A stretch of DNA of 64,000 bases, taken from positions 310,001 through 374,000 of the forward strand of contig NZ_BMGS01000003.1 in assembly GCF_014640315.1 (NCBI RefSeq), written 5' to 3'. The notes under the pieces were generated by a model that ran no database searches, had not been told where the DNA came from, and worked only from the letters and a program-made list of their open reading frames with translations. Source of the stretch: Hymenobacter glacieicola. GTDB lineage: Bacteria; Bacteroidota; Bacteroidia; Cytophagales; Hymenobacteraceae. This document shows, in pieces, positions 16,097 through 24,793 of this stretch. Position numbers and translations under genes: made by a program. The first letter of the stretch is position 1. Every line of letters begins with the position of its first letter.

Positions 16097-17122
16097 ATGG
16101 CTTCCCTACTCACCGACGGACTCAACTTCTTTTCCAAAGCTACCCCCGGCCGCGTCTGGAACGGGGCGCAGGTGGTAGGAGGCTATATCTTGAGCAAGCT
16201 TACGGGCAAGGCCCGGCACTGGGGGCTGCCGGTGGCCCTGAGCTTTGAGCCGACAACCAGCTGCAACCTGCGCTGCCCGGAATGCCCCAGCGGCCTGCGC
16301 TCCTTCACGCGGCCCACCGGCATGCTCCCCGACGAGCTGTTTCGCAAAACCATTGATGAGGTAGCCTCCCGGCTCTGGTACCTGATTTTCTACTTCCAGG
16401 GCGAGCCGTACCTGCATCCTAACTTCCTGGACCTGGTGCAATATGCCTCGGGCAAGGGCATTTACACCGCTACCAGCACCAACGCCCACTACCTCAACGA
16501 CACCAACGCCCGCCGCACGGTAGAATCGGGGCTGGACCGGCTGATTATCTCCCTCGACGGCACCACCCAGGACGTGTACCAGCAGTACCGCGTGGGCGGC
16601 AAGCTGGATAAAGTGCTGGAAGGCACCAAGAACCTGATTAAGTGGCGGCGGGAGTTGAAGTCGCAGACGCCGCGGGTGGTATTCCAGTTTCTGGTGGTGC
16701 GCCCCAATGAGCACCAGATTGAGGAGGCCAAACAGCTGGCCCGGGAGTTGGGGGTAGATGATGTGTGGTTTAAAACTGCCCAGATCTACGACTACCACCA
16801 CGGCTCCCCCCTGATTCCGACCATCGACTACTACTCGCGCTACGAGAACAACACCGCCGATGGCACCTGGAGCATCAAGAACAAGCTCGTCAACCATTGC
16901 TGGAAGATGTGGCATAGCTGCGTCATCACCTGGGATGGACTGGTAGTGCCCTGCTGCTTCGACAAAGATGCCGAGTACCGCCTCGGCGACCTGAAAAACC
17001 AGACCTTCCGCCAGCTCTGGCACGGCCCCAAGTACCAACGCTTCCGCGCCTCCCTGCTCAAAGGCCGCGACCAGATTGAGATGTGCCGCAACTGCACCGA
17101 AGGCACCAAGGTGTGGGGGTAA
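16097..17122 (+). CDS. Radical SAM protein with SPASM domain
   Basis: The 341-residue protein has the radical SAM cluster motif CNLRCPEC (Cys56, Cys60, Cys63) that binds a 4Fe-4S cluster and cleaves S-adenosylmethionine. The C-terminal part has the SPASM pattern for extra clusters: NHCWKMWHSC, VPCCFDKD and MCRNCTEG. SPASM enzymes modify peptides or small molecules; no precursor peptide gene is visible next to it. The approximately 45-residue N-terminal extension before the barrel is typical of a Bacteroidota subgroup that is often found near glycan or lipid synthesis genes. The actual substrate is unknown. No operon partner is close; the following gap has a short inverted repeat. Confidence 0.87.
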   Translation: MASLLTDGLNFFSKATPGRVWNGAQVVGGYILSKLTGKARHWGLPVALSFEPTTSCNLRCPECPSGLRSFTRPTGMLPDELFRKTIDEVASRLWYLIFYFQGEPYLHPNFLDLVQYASGKGIYTATSTNAHYLNDTNARRTVESGLDRLIISLDGTTQDVYQQYRVGGKLDKVLEGTKNLIKWRRELKSQTPRVVFQFLVVRPNEHQIEEAKQLARELGVDDVWFKTAQIYDYHHGSPLIPTIDYYSRYENNTADGTWSIKNKLVNHCWKMWHSCVITWDGLVVPCCFDKDAEYRLGDLKNQTFRQLWHGPKYQRFRASLLKGRDQIEMCRNCTEGTKVWG

Positions 17123-17185
17123 AAGGAGGATAAGAGGGCCGAAGGGTATGAGTTTAGCTAGGGTGATTACCTACTTCTACCAAGA

Positions 17186-17213
17186 CCGTCATTCCGAGCT
17201 TGTCGAGGAATGA
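17186..17213. repeat. Short GTCATTCC inverted repeat
   Basis: GTCATTCC and GGAATGAC flank GAGCTTGTCGA, a minimal form of the GTCATTCC-class elements seen at 1227 and 6931. It lies between the radical SAM gene and the XRE-type gene. Confidence 0.7.
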
Positions 17214-17296
17214 CGATTCTGTCTTACTATCCGCATTCCCTGGATAGCTGTAGAAGCCTATCTTGCTGACAGCTTTTGCCCTTCTACCTTGTTCCT

Positions 17297-17974
17297 ATGT
17301 TCTCGGCTACCCGCATTGCTACTATCCGGAAAAGTAAAGGCCTTTCGCAGGAAGTGCTGGCCGAACAGTCGGGGGTGAGTTTGCGCACGATTCAGCGGGT
17401 AGAGCAGGGCGACACCGTGCCGCGCGGCTACACGCTGCAAGCCCTGGCCACGGCCTTGGAGGTGCCGCTGGATGCCTTCCGGAAGGAGCCCGCGGAACTG
17501 GTTCTAGCCCCCGACACCACGACGCCTAACGCCGCGCTACATCTGCCCACGGAGGCTGCCGCTCCGCCAGTGCTTGTAGCTCAACCAGCGGCAAGTGTCA
17601 GCCGAAAGTTGCGGTCCGACCCCGACTTTCTACAGCTGTTAAACCTAAGTGCCCTGAGTTTTTTGGTGGTGCCGCTCCTGAATCTGGTAGTGCCCTGGTG
17701 GCTTTGGCGGACCCGGCGCCACTCGGTTGAGCATGTGGCCACAGTAGGGCGGCAAGTACTAGGCTTTCAGATTTTATGGCAGGTCGGCAGTTTCTTCGCC
17801 TTCCTGCTGGTGCTGGTAGTGCACCTGACTGTAGCTCCTCACTACCGGCCGGTGCTACCCGGCGTGTACGTGGCTATGGTAGCCATTACCTACGGCCTGA
17901 ACGTGCTGATTATTGGCTACAACAGCTGGCAGCTACGCCAGGGCCACCTGGATTTGTACCGGATTCGGCTATAA
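17297..17974 (+). CDS. XRE-type HTH regulator with membrane domain
   Basis: The 225-residue protein starts with a Cro/C1-type helix-turn-helix (LSQEVLAEQSGVSLRTIQRV, EQGDTVPRGYTLQALATAL) at about residues 10-65. A linker rich in Pro, Ala and Thr leads to a DUF4870-like membrane domain with about three or four hydrophobic helices (LSFLVVPLLNLVVPWWLW, VGSFFAFLLVLVVHL, then ITYGLNVLIIGY). It is probably a membrane-anchored transcription factor; target and signal are unknown. ATG 17297 is preferred to the TTG at 17276 because it precedes the HTH directly. Confidence 0.85.
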   Translation: MFSATRIATIRKSKGLSQEVLAEQSGVSLRTIQRVEQGDTVPRGYTLQALATALEVPLDAFRKEPAELVLAPDTTTPNAALHLPTEAAAPPVLVAQPAASVSRKLRSDPDFLQLLNLSALSFLVVPLLNLVVPWWLWRTRRHSVEHVATVGRQVLGFQILWQVGSFFAFLLVLVVHLTVAPHYRPVLPGVYVAMVAITYGLNVLIIGYNSWQLRQGHLDLYRIRL

Positions 17975-18106
17975 AGCAACCATCATATACATTTGATTTA
18001 TAGCAATTTGCAACAAATGGCGGGTAAATGACGGGTAGATGACGCACGGGCCCGGGAGGGAAAGCAGGCACCTTTGGCCCATCAACTCACCTCCACTTTG
18101 TGCGCC

Positions 18107-19081
18107 ATGAAAATCTTCCGCAACGTCCTGCTCGCCGTACTTGCTCTGCTCCTGGTTAGTGGTATTGGGGGCTACTTCTACATGCGCCAGAAGTTTGAGC
18201 CAGCAGCCAATCAGCTTTCCGTTACGGGGCTGCCCACCACCAGTGCCTTCGTCTGGTACGCTGGCTCGGCCCGCCCTACGGTGCCCCATGCTTCGCTGCT
18301 GGTACCCGTAACGCTGCCCGGCTGCCCCCGCACGTGCTACCTTCAGTTTGATACCGGCGCGCCTACTTCCCTGCTTTACGCCAACTCCCTGACCGCGCTT
18401 CGGCGGCAGTACCCGGCCACGGCCCAACGGCTGCTACCCCAGGCCGACACCCTCCACGACGTCGAGTTTACCTTAGGCCAAGCCACCGTACAGGCACGCC
18501 ACCTGCGGGCCCTGCAGTACGGTGCCACTGAGATGCCGGCCGACAGCACCGCCCCTTTTATTATTGGTACGCTGGGGGCTGATGTGCTCGAGGGCCGGGT
18601 GATGGTCCTGGATTACGCCCGGCAGCGCTTTAGCCTCAGCACGGAAGCGCCCGACAGCCTCCTGCCCCGCACCGAGTTTGTGCCCCTGGATTATGCCAGC
18701 CGCCGCGTGCTCCTGACGGCTCAGGTGCAAGGCAAAACCGAGAAGTTGCTCTTTGATTCCGGCAGCAGCGCCTTTGCCTTACTGACCAGCCAGTCCATCT
18801 GGCAGCAACTGGCCCGTCCGCAGGCGCCCGTCCAGACGGCCGCGTCCAACTCCATGGGCCGGCAGTTGACTACCTACACAACCGCTACGGCAGCCGAGGT
18901 GCAGCTGAGCAAGGCCGCCATTCCCCTGGGCACGGTAACCTACGTGGAAGGTACCAGCCTGATGCAAAACCTGCTAATGCGCTTTTCCGGCATGGGCGGC
19001 ATGCTGGGCAACGAGCCTTTCAGCCAGCAGACAATCATCCTCGACGTACCAGGCGGCCGCTTTGGGGTAGTACGGCAGTAG
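18107..19081 (+). CDS. Membrane-anchored retropepsin-like aspartic protease with two D[TS]G motifs
   Basis: The 324-residue protein has one N-terminal hydrophobic segment (VLLAVLALLLVSGIGGYFY), likely an anchor or uncleaved signal. Two aspartic-protease-like motifs follow: QFDTGAPTSLLY with Asp82 and LFDSGSSAFALL with Asp217, each within a beta-rich unit, and each followed by a hydrophobic-hydrophobic-Gly segment (PFIIGTLGADVL; GMGGMLGNEPF). This looks like an internally duplicated, pepsin-like arrangement in one chain rather than a single-motif dimeric retropepsin. Activity and substrate are not proven. The ATG at 18107 opens the membrane segment; CACCTTTG at 18069-18076 is a promoter-like box. 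Confidence 0.75.
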   Translation: MKIFRNVLLAVLALLLVSGIGGYFYMRQKFEPAANQLSVTGLPTTSAFVWYAGSARPTVPHASLLVPVTLPGCPRTCYLQFDTGAPTSLLYANSLTALRRQYPATAQRLLPQADTLHDVEFTLGQATVQARHLRALQYGATEMPADSTAPFIIGTLGADVLEGRVMVLDYARQRFSLSTEAPDSLLPRTEFVPLDYASRRVLLTAQVQGKTEKLLFDSGSSAFALLTSQSIWQQLARPQAPVQTAASNSMGRQLTTYTTATAAEVQLSKAAIPLGTVTYVEGTSLMQNLLMRFSGMGGMLGNEPFSQQTIILDVPGGRFGVVRQ

Positions 19082-19250
19082 GTGAACGATTTAAGAAAAC
19101 CATTCCACAAGATTCTTGTAGCCAGCCATATACACCTACTCAAGCGGTGCTACTAGGTTTGGTTTCTGACAGCACTGCATGAATGGTTGCACGTAGCAAA
19201 GCAACTTTGTCGTGACTGGGCTGGGTAGCGGCTGATAAGCTGGAAGCTGC

Positions 19251-20546
19251 TTAGTAGTTCCAGGGGTAGAGGTCGGGGGGCGTGTGCTCGTTTTGGGGGG
19301 TGGGTAGCGGGTGCAGGGCCTGGGTTTGGTCCAGAAACAGAAAGGCGTCGTAGCGGTCCGGGATGATGGAGGGCACGTAGTTGCCAAACCGCTCAAACTC
19401 CGGCCGGTACACCACCCCAATGGCCCGGTGGCCGATGGACTTCTGCAGGGCCTCGTGGCCGCGCAGCTCCTGGGACAGTAACAGGGCATTTTCTCCTTGT
19501 AACTGCTGATGACGCAGGTTTTCCCAGGAGCCGCGGGTGCCTTCCGGTACAGTCATCCGCTCGGGGGTAGCGCCCCACTTCTTGCCCGCAATAACGGAGC
19601 CCTGGTAGGAGCCAAAACCCACGGCAAACACTTGGTCGCGGCCGTACGCCTGGCGGGCAAGCTGGCCGACGTTTACCATATCCTCGCGGCGCATATCGGT
19701 GTAGCGCGCGTCGCCGATGTGGGTGTTATGCTCCCAGATAATGGCTTTGCTGTCAGGCCCGTGCAGGTCGAGCAGGCGCGTCAGGGTTTCCATCATGTGG
19801 GTGTCACGCACGTTCCAGGAAGCAGAGCCGCCCTCAATCATGGCCCGGTAGTACCGTTCGGCATTCACGGCCACCAGGGCGTTTTGCTCGGCGTTGAACT
19901 GCTGTTCCCGCGCCAGCAGGCCGTCGGGCTGCTGGGCTGCCACCTGCTTGCGCAGGGCCCGCAGCATTTCCGTTACCTCATCCTGGCAATCATCAGAAAC
20001 GAAGGCCACGGCGTGGGCATACTCCTGGGGGTCGTCGCCGTAGGGCTCAAAGCACCGGAAGGCCTGGTGGGCAGCATGCACGGCCCCGTCGCCCTGCTTT
20101 TCCACGTAGCGCAGAATTTCCTGCAAGGAGTCCCAGAGGCTGTACACATCCAGGCCGTAAAAGCCGACGCGCTGCGCTAGCGGCCGCTGGCGGTTGTGCT
20201 GGTGCAGCCACTCCACGAGAGCCGCAATTTCCCAGTTTCCCCACATCCAGGTAGGCCAGCGGTTGAAGGTGCTCAGCAGTTGGGCGGCGCTGCCATAGGT
20301 AGGCTGGTCCTGCTTAATGGCTGCGTTTACCGCAAAGCAGTCGGGCCAGTCGCCTTCCACGGCTATAAACTGAAAGTCCTTTTCCTGAATCAGCCGCTTG
20401 GAGAGGGCCGTGCGCCAGGTGTAATATTCGGAAGTGCCGTGCGAGGCCTCGCCCAGCAACACAATGCGCGCGTCGCCGATGGCGTCCAGCAACGGGTCCA
20501 GGTCAGGAGCGGAACGGAGCGGGTGGGTAGGCAGCGGAGTTTTCAT
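19251..20546 (-). CDS. Erythromycin esterase family protein
   Basis: The 431-residue protein matches the erythromycin-esterase/succinoglycan-biosynthesis family: LLGEASHGTSEYYTWR with the conserved Glu and His near residue 35, AVEGDWPDC, then VGFYGLDVYSL, IIWEHNTHIGDARYT and GVVYRPEFE near the end. Some members hydrolyse the macrolide lactone; most chromosomal members in Bacteroidota have unknown substrates, so resistance should not be assumed. It has no signal peptide. It is the last gene before a convergent junction at 19081-19251, a 169-bp gap in which I see no element. Confidence 0.88.
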   Translation of the reverse strand: MKTPLPTHPLRSAPDLDPLLDAIGDARIVLLGEASHGTSEYYTWRTALSKRLIQEKDFQFIAVEGDWPDCFAVNAAIKQDQPTYGSAAQLLSTFNRWPTWMWGNWEIAALVEWLHQHNRQRPLAQRVGFYGLDVYSLWDSLQEILRYVEKQGDGAVHAAHQAFRCFEPYGDDPQEYAHAVAFVSDDCQDEVTEMLRALRKQVAAQQPDGLLAREQQFNAEQNALVAVNAERYYRAMIEGGSASWNVRDTHMMETLTRLLDLHGPDSKAIIWEHNTHIGDARYTDMRREDMVNVGQLARQAYGRDQVFAVGFGSYQGSVIAGKKWGATPERMTVPEGTRGSWENLRHQQLQGENALLLSQELRGHEALQKSIGHRAIGVVYRPEFERFGNYVPSIIPDRYDAFLFLDQTQALHPLPTPQNEHTPPDLYPWNY

Positions 20547-20577
20547 AGCGTCGAGATTGGGTAGGGCAGAAACAGAA

Positions 20578-20609
20578 GAGTGCGCCGCAACTACAGTTGC
20601 GGCGCACTC
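20578..20609 (-). terminator. Hairpin terminator after the gene at 20638
   Basis: GAGTGCGCCGCAACT (20578-20592) pairs perfectly with AGTTGCGGCGCACTC (20595-20609) over a two-base gap. Read on the minus strand it is followed by a T-rich stretch, so it should end transcription from the small gene at 20638-20976. Confidence 0.8.
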
Positions 20610-20637
20610 CGGAAAAGTACAGGCAGGGCGAAAAAGC

Positions 20638-20976
20638 TTACTTAAAGCGTTTGCTCAGGTTTTTACCCAGGTCTTCTACTTGCTTAAGAAACTCCAGGGC
20701 ATCGGAGTCGCCGTAGGTGCCGTAGGCGGAGGAAATCGTACCGCGCACACCGTCGGCCGTTTCCAGGGCGTAGAGAATAGACATATCATCGGGGTTGCTT
20801 TCCCCTTCGAAGCGGTAGAAATCCACAATCGTTACGTCTTCCGGGCCGTAGGTTTTCTTTTCGTCGCTCATGGCGTACAGGCGGCCATTTTGCACGCCGA
20901 AATCAGCTTTAAAGCCTTCCTCGTTGAGTTTTCTTTCTACGTTAACCAGCGAGCGTTCTTCTTCTTTGTCTTGCAT
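20638..20976 (-). CDS. Small hypothetical protein of the type often mislabelled PRPP synthetase
   Basis: The 112-residue protein is acidic and soluble. It has the pattern VDFYRFEGESNPDDMSILYA and then ETADGVRGTISSAYGTYGD, which in Bacteroidota genomes marks a small conserved family sometimes annotated as phosphoribosylpyrophosphate synthetase. It lacks the size and PRPP loop of that enzyme, so that label is not supported. ATG 20976 begins the conserved part. A strong terminator follows. Confidence 0.75.
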   Translation of the reverse strand: MQDKEEERSLVNVERKLNEEGFKADFGVQNGRLYAMSDEKKTYGPEDVTIVDFYRFEGESNPDDMSILYALETADGVRGTISSAYGTYGDSDALEFLKQVEDLGKNLSKRFK

Positions 20977-21045
20977 AATGAGGGGCGTTTGTAAGCGGGG
21001 AAGGGAATGGTTCCGGGGGTAGGCAGGCAGGGCCAGCAACGGAAA

Positions 21046-21081
21046 GCCCCCGTGCCGGCTATACGTAGCCAGCACGGGGGC
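21046..21081 (-). terminator. Hairpin terminator after the small Cys-rich gene
   Basis: GCCCCCGTGCCGGCT pairs with AGCCAGCACGGGGGC (one mismatch) around ATACGT. It lies just past the minus-strand stop at 21114. Confidence 0.75.
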
Positions 21082-21113
21082 AGGTTATATTCCGTCGCAA
21101 GAATATCGAGCGG

Positions 21114-21314
21114 CTAGCGCCCGGTGCCTTCGCGGGCCGCGGCCAGCTCAATGGTGCGCTGCAGCCGGTCGACGTCAAGTACGGAGCAAGCTCCGCCGCA
21201 GCCCTTGGCGCAGCCCGCCTGGTCCTTAGCAAAGAAAGCCCGCCAGAAAATGCGCCCGACGTAGAAGACGGCGCCGGCAAAAAGCAAGGCAATGATGAGA
21301 TACTGTATCCACAT
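21114..21314 (-). CDS. Small Cys-rich single-pass membrane protein (FeoB-associated-like)
   Basis: The 66-residue protein has one N-terminal membrane helix (LIIALLFAGAVFYVG) and a cytoplasmic Cys cluster, CAKGCGGACS. That layout matches small FeoB-associated Cys-rich membrane proteins, which in some genomes lie beside the ferrous iron transporter. No feoB is in this window, so the assignment rests only on form. ATG 21314 is used; a GTG at 21323 is possible. Confidence 0.7.
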   Translation of the reverse strand: MWIQYLIIALLFAGAVFYVGRIFWRAFFAKDQAGCAKGCGGACSVLDVDRLQRTIELAAAREGTGR

Positions 21315-21381
21315 GATGGTCACAAAACTACGACGCGCCGGGAAAAGTTTGCGGCTGGTTCATTAGTTCCACTTTCACGCT

Positions 21382-21411
21382 TGTCATCCTTCGCTCCGCT
21401 CAAGATGACAG
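21382..21411. repeat. Short TGTCATC inverted repeat
   Basis: TGTCATC and GATGACA flank CTTCGCTCCGCTCAA. It is a short relative of the larger intergenic elements and touches the stop of the inositol monophosphatase gene. Confidence 0.55.
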
Positions 21412-21419
21412 AAGACTCT

Positions 21420-22214
21420 CTATTTCCAGGTTTCTCGGATGGTGGCCTGCATTTCCTCGTGGACGTGGCCGTTGCTGGCTACTACCTGGCGGCCGAACAG
21501 CGGGTCGCCTTCCTCCAGGAAAGCCGTGACGCGGCCGCCGGCCTCGCGCACCAGCAGGATGCCGGCGGCTACATCGTAGGAGTTAAGGTTGAACTCGAAG
21601 AAGCCCTCGAAGCGGCCAGCGGCTACGTAGGCCAGGTCGGCGGCGGCGGAACCTACCCGGCGCACGCCGTGGGAGCGTTGGATAAAGGCGCTGAGCAGCT
21701 GCAGGTACTCGTTGAGCTGGGAGAAATCGGTGTAGGGGAAACCCGTGGCAATGAGGGAGTTGTTCAGGTCCGGCACATCCGAAACGTGGATGGGCTCCTC
21801 GTTGCAGAAAGCACCGGCCCCTTTGGCAGCCCGGAAGCATTCGTCGCGCACTACCTCGTACACCACGCCCGCCACCAACTCGCCATGATGAATCAGGCCC
21901 ACGCTCACGCAGTATACTGGCAGGCCGTGCACGAAGTTGGTAGTGCCGTCCAGGGGGTCGATAATCCAGTTGTATTCCTCGGCGCGGTGGGCACCCTCGG
22001 TGCCTTCCTCCGTAATGAAGCCGGCCTCAGGCAGCACCTCGCGCAGCCCGGCCACCAGCAGCTTCTCGGTTTCCTTATCCACGTACGACACCAGGTCGTG
22101 CACGCCTTTGCTTTCAATGTGGCTGCGGTTGAAGGTCAGGGCCTCCTGGCGAATAAACTGGCCCGCGTGGCGCGTAACGGCCGCAAGCTGAAAGCTGAGT
22201 TGATTGTAATCCAT
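21420..22214 (-). CDS. Inositol monophosphatase family protein
   Basis: The 264-residue protein has the Mg-dependent IMPase fold: EEGT with Glu70, the signature WIIDPLDGTTNFVHG with Asp86 and Asp89, and the C-terminal metal block NSYDVAAG, where Tyr replaces the more usual Trp. Members dephosphorylate inositol monophosphate and related sugar phosphates; SuhB homologs can also affect rRNA transcription. The Bacteroidota substrate is uncertain. The gene starts with ATG 22214 and is separated from lnt by an inverted repeat. Confidence 0.9.
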   Translation of the reverse strand: MDYNQLSFQLAAVTRHAGQFIRQEALTFNRSHIESKGVHDLVSYVDKETEKLLVAGLREVLPEAGFITEEGTEGAHRAEEYNWIIDPLDGTTNFVHGLPVYCVSVGLIHHGELVAGVVYEVVRDECFRAAKGAGAFCNEEPIHVSDVPDLNNSLIATGFPYTDFSQLNEYLQLLSAFIQRSHGVRRVGSAAADLAYVAAGRFEGFFEFNLNSYDVAAGILLVREAGGRVTAFLEEGDPLFGRQVVASNGHVHEEMQATIRETWK

Positions 22215-22242
22215 GGGGTGAAGGTAGTATCCTCAGAAAAAA

Positions 22243-22338
22243 CTGTCATCCGGAGCCTACGCAAAAGACCTCCACCACGGGCTGACTTTGGGAAGTAGCA
22301 CGGCGGTAGAGGTCCCTCGCGTAGGCTCTGGATGACAG
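22243..22338. repeat. Large inverted repeat (CTGTCATCCGGAGCC class)
   Basis: The left end, CTGTCATCCGGAGCCTACGC at 22243, is complementary to GCGTAGGCTCTGGATGACAG ending at 22338 with one mismatch; inside, AGACCTCCACCACGG pairs imperfectly with CGGTAGAGGTC. It fills the gap between lnt and the inositol monophosphatase gene. Confidence 0.8.
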
Positions 22339-22344
22339 ACGGTA

Positions 22345-24048
22345 TTAAGTGATCAATTGTTTTCGGGCCTGCACCGCCCGCACCATTGTCAGCACCAGGA
22401 GCAGCACGGCCAGCACCTGGCAGGTAGGGCCAATCAGCTCACCATGACGGACGTAGAAGGTTTGCTCAGTGTTCAGGTGCACGGTGGCGCGGCTCACGGC
22501 CTGCTCCCACCAGCCGGTGCGCTGCGTAATTTCGCCTTTCTGATTGATGAAGGCCGAAATACCAGTGTTGGCCGAGCGGGCAATGTCGCGGCGGGTTTCA
22601 ATGGCCCGCAGGGTAGCGTACTGCAGGTGCTGGTTGTGGCCCGGCGAGTCACTCCACCAACCGTCGTTGGTAATGATGCCGATCAGGGAAGCGCCCTGCC
22701 GCACGTAGTCGCCCACAAAATCACCGTACACTGATTCATAGCAGATTACGGGCGCCACGCTCAGGCCCGGCGTAGCGGTGCGGTACACGGTGCGCTCAGG
22801 CTGGGAGCCCAGGCCGCCGGCCGTGCCGCCCAAATCAATCACGAAGGCCGACAGCCACGGCGGCACCCCTTCTACCCCCGGCACCAGCCGGCTCTTGTGG
22901 TAGAACTCGGCGGGGGCGGTAGCGCTGCCCAGGTGCAGGGACGCGTTGAAGATGTCATAGTAACCCAGGTCTTCGCGGAAGCGGGCGGTAGGGCTGGCGT
23001 TTTCCTTCCGGGGGCCGTACTGGCCCACGGTGGTCAGGCCGGTTATCAGTTCCACGCCGGGGTGCTGGCTTAGCCACTGACGCAGGCGCTGGATTTTGGG
23101 GTAGGTTTCAATGGTGGCCTCGAAGTAGGTTTCGTCGAGGGAGGTTTCGGGCCAGAGCACGAGCTTGGTTTGCGGGGTCAGGTTTTGCTCAGTGAGGGTG
23201 AGCAGGCGCTGCAGTTGCAAATCGTGCGGAATGAAGTTGGCCCCGCCCTCGAATTTCTCATTGAACGGGTCCACGTTGGGCTGAATCACCAGCACCTCAG
23301 CCGTGGAGCCTTTTTCCTGGTACTGGCTGGCTATAAGGTAGGAAAGCCCGACAGGAACCAACACGGCTATAACTGCCCAACTCCATCTTACTAATCCGGG
23401 GTCCTTTTCAGCCGCTAGTGGCCATGTGGAACTCTTAAAACCGAAAGCGGCACCAAACACCAGCAGATTCACGAGCCACACCCACACAGAGCCGCCCAGA
23501 AAGCCGGTGTACTCGTACCACTGCACCCACTGGTTGGCCTGAGCAAAGCCGTTGCCCAGCGTCAGCCAGGGCCAGGTCAGGAACCAGTGCAGGTGCAGCT
23601 GCTCGAAGGCAATCCAGTAGATGGGTAGCGAGAGGTAGCCCAGCGTCGGGCCGAAGCGTTTTTTGGTGTGGTAGAACGCCGTGAGCGGCAAACTCATCAG
23701 CAGGGCGTTGCAGATAACGGCCGTGATGCCGCCGCCCAACGTGCTGTAGCTCACCCAATACGTCGTGAACAAGTTCCAGAGCACCAGCAGCAGGTAGCTG
23801 TAGCGCCACACCTTCCAGCCGCTGGCGCCGCGCGCCGTCAGTAGCTGCTCCAGATACAGGTACGGCACCCAGGCTACCAATAGTACCAGGGCCAGCGGAG
23901 CCGGGTGCACGGGCCAGCCCAGCCACAGCAAGGCCGCGCCCAGCAAGGCCAGCAGGCTCGGGAGCCAGTAGCTCAGCCCCGCAGCGGGTAGGGCAGCCGC
24001 CGTGCCAGGCGTGCCGCCAGCCACAGGATTCGATGATTTCGTCAGCAC
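22345..24048 (-). CDS. lnt: Apolipoprotein N-acyltransferase
   Basis: The 567-residue protein N-acylates the N-terminal Cys of apolipoproteins in the inner membrane, the last step of lipoprotein maturation. The N-terminal half has about six to seven membrane helices; the C-terminal half is a nitrilase-type domain with the triad Glu301 (LWPETSLDE), Lys385 (YHKSRLVPG) and Cys436 (VICYESVYG). No ATG precedes the first helix. I chose the GTG at 24048, seven bases after the rsmI stop, since it avoids the overlap that a more upstream TTG would create. It is co-directional with rsmI and likely cotranscribed. Confidence 0.92.
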   Translation of the reverse strand: MLTKSSNPVAGGTPGTAAALPAAGLSYWLPSLLALLGAALLWLGWPVHPAPLALVLLVAWVPYLYLEQLLTARGASGWKVWRYSYLLLVLWNLFTTYWVSYSTLGGGITAVICNALLMSLPLTAFYHTKKRFGPTLGYLSLPIYWIAFEQLHLHWFLTWPWLTLGNGFAQANQWVQWYEYTGFLGGSVWVWLVNLLVFGAAFGFKSSTWPLAAEKDPGLVRWSWAVIAVLVPVGLSYLIASQYQEKGSTAEVLVIQPNVDPFNEKFEGGANFIPHDLQLQRLLTLTEQNLTPQTKLVLWPETSLDETYFEATIETYPKIQRLRQWLSQHPGVELITGLTTVGQYGPRKENASPTARFREDLGYYDIFNASLHLGSATAPAEFYHKSRLVPGVEGVPPWLSAFVIDLGGTAGGLGSQPERTVYRTATPGLSVAPVICYESVYGDFVGDYVRQGASLIGIITNDGWWSDSPGHNQHLQYATLRAIETRRDIARSANTGISAFINQKGEITQRTGWWEQAVSRATVHLNTEQTFYVRHGELIGPTCQVLAVLLLVLTMVRAVQARKQLIT

Positions 24049-24055
24049 TACGTTC

Positions 24056-24787
24056 TTATTCTTCGGTATAACGGTCTTCTCTGGTGCGCTCTTCCTTGTG
24101 GCCCTGCACCACCAGCACAATTTCGCCCTTAATAGCCGCGCGGGCCGCGAAGGTGGCCGCCAGCTCCGCGAGCGGGGCCGTGACGGTTTCCTCGAACAGC
24201 TTGGTCAGCTCCCGGCTAACGGAAGCCAGGCGCGCCGGACCCAGCACTTCGGCCAGCTGCTCCAGCGTTTTTACAATGCGGTGGGGCGACTCATAAAAAA
24301 TCATGGTCCGGGTTTCCTGGGCCAGCTCCTTGAGGCGGGTTTGGCGGCCTTTCTTCACCGGCAGAAAGCCTTCAAAAGTGAACCGCTCGGCCCCAAACCC
24401 CGACTTCAGCAGGGCCGGTACCAGGGCCGTAGCCCCGGGCAGACACTCCACTTTCAGCCCCCGGGCCAGGCACTCGCGCACCAACAAAAAGCCGGGGTCG
24501 GAAATTCCGGGCGTGCCGGCATCTGATACCAGGGCCATCGTCTCACCCTTTTCCAGGCGCTCCAGCAAGCGCTGTACCTGCTGATGCTCGTTGTGCAGGT
24601 GGTAGCTGAGCATAGACTTTTTCAGGCCCAGATGCTGCAGCAGGCGGCCACTGGTGCGGGTGTCTTCGGCCAGTACCACGTCTACCTCGCCCAGCACCCG
24701 AATGGCCCGCAGGGTAATATCCTCCAGGTTGCCGATGGGCGTGGGCACGAGGTACAGAAGCGTGGGGGCAGGAGCAGCAGTTGTCAT
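24056..24787 (-). CDS. rsmI: 16S rRNA 2'-O-ribose C1402 methyltransferase
   Basis: The 243-residue protein has the tetrapyrrole-methylase fold of RsmI: LYLVPTPIGNLEDITLRA at the N-terminus, VLAEDTRTSGRLL, then VSDAGTPGISDPG and FYESPHR, all family signatures. It methylates the ribose of C1402 in the decoding centre of the small ribosomal subunit. ATG 24787 starts seven residues before the signature. A TACCTTTG box on the minus strand at 24794-24801 ends 6 bp upstream of the ATG, suggesting a near-leaderless transcript. lnt follows seven bases after the stop. Confidence 0.95.
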   Translation of the reverse strand: MTTAAPAPTLLYLVPTPIGNLEDITLRAIRVLGEVDVVLAEDTRTSGRLLQHLGLKKSMLSYHLHNEHQQVQRLLERLEKGETMALVSDAGTPGISDPGFLLVRECLARGLKVECLPGATALVPALLKSGFGAERFTFEGFLPVKKGRQTRLKELAQETRTMIFYESPHRIVKTLEQLAEVLGPARLASVSRELTKLFEETVTAPLAELAATFAARAAIKGEIVLVVQGHKEERTREDRYTEE

Positions 24788-24793
24788 AAGCAG

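Noticed and set aside
19251..20546. Macrolide resistance gene
   Set aside because: The erythromycin esterase family is broad and most chromosomal members have not been tied to resistance; nothing here indicates mobility.
20638..20976. Phosphoribosylpyrophosphate synthetase
   Set aside because: At 112 residues it lacks the PRPP-binding loop and the catalytic flexible loop; the name circulates for this small family without support.
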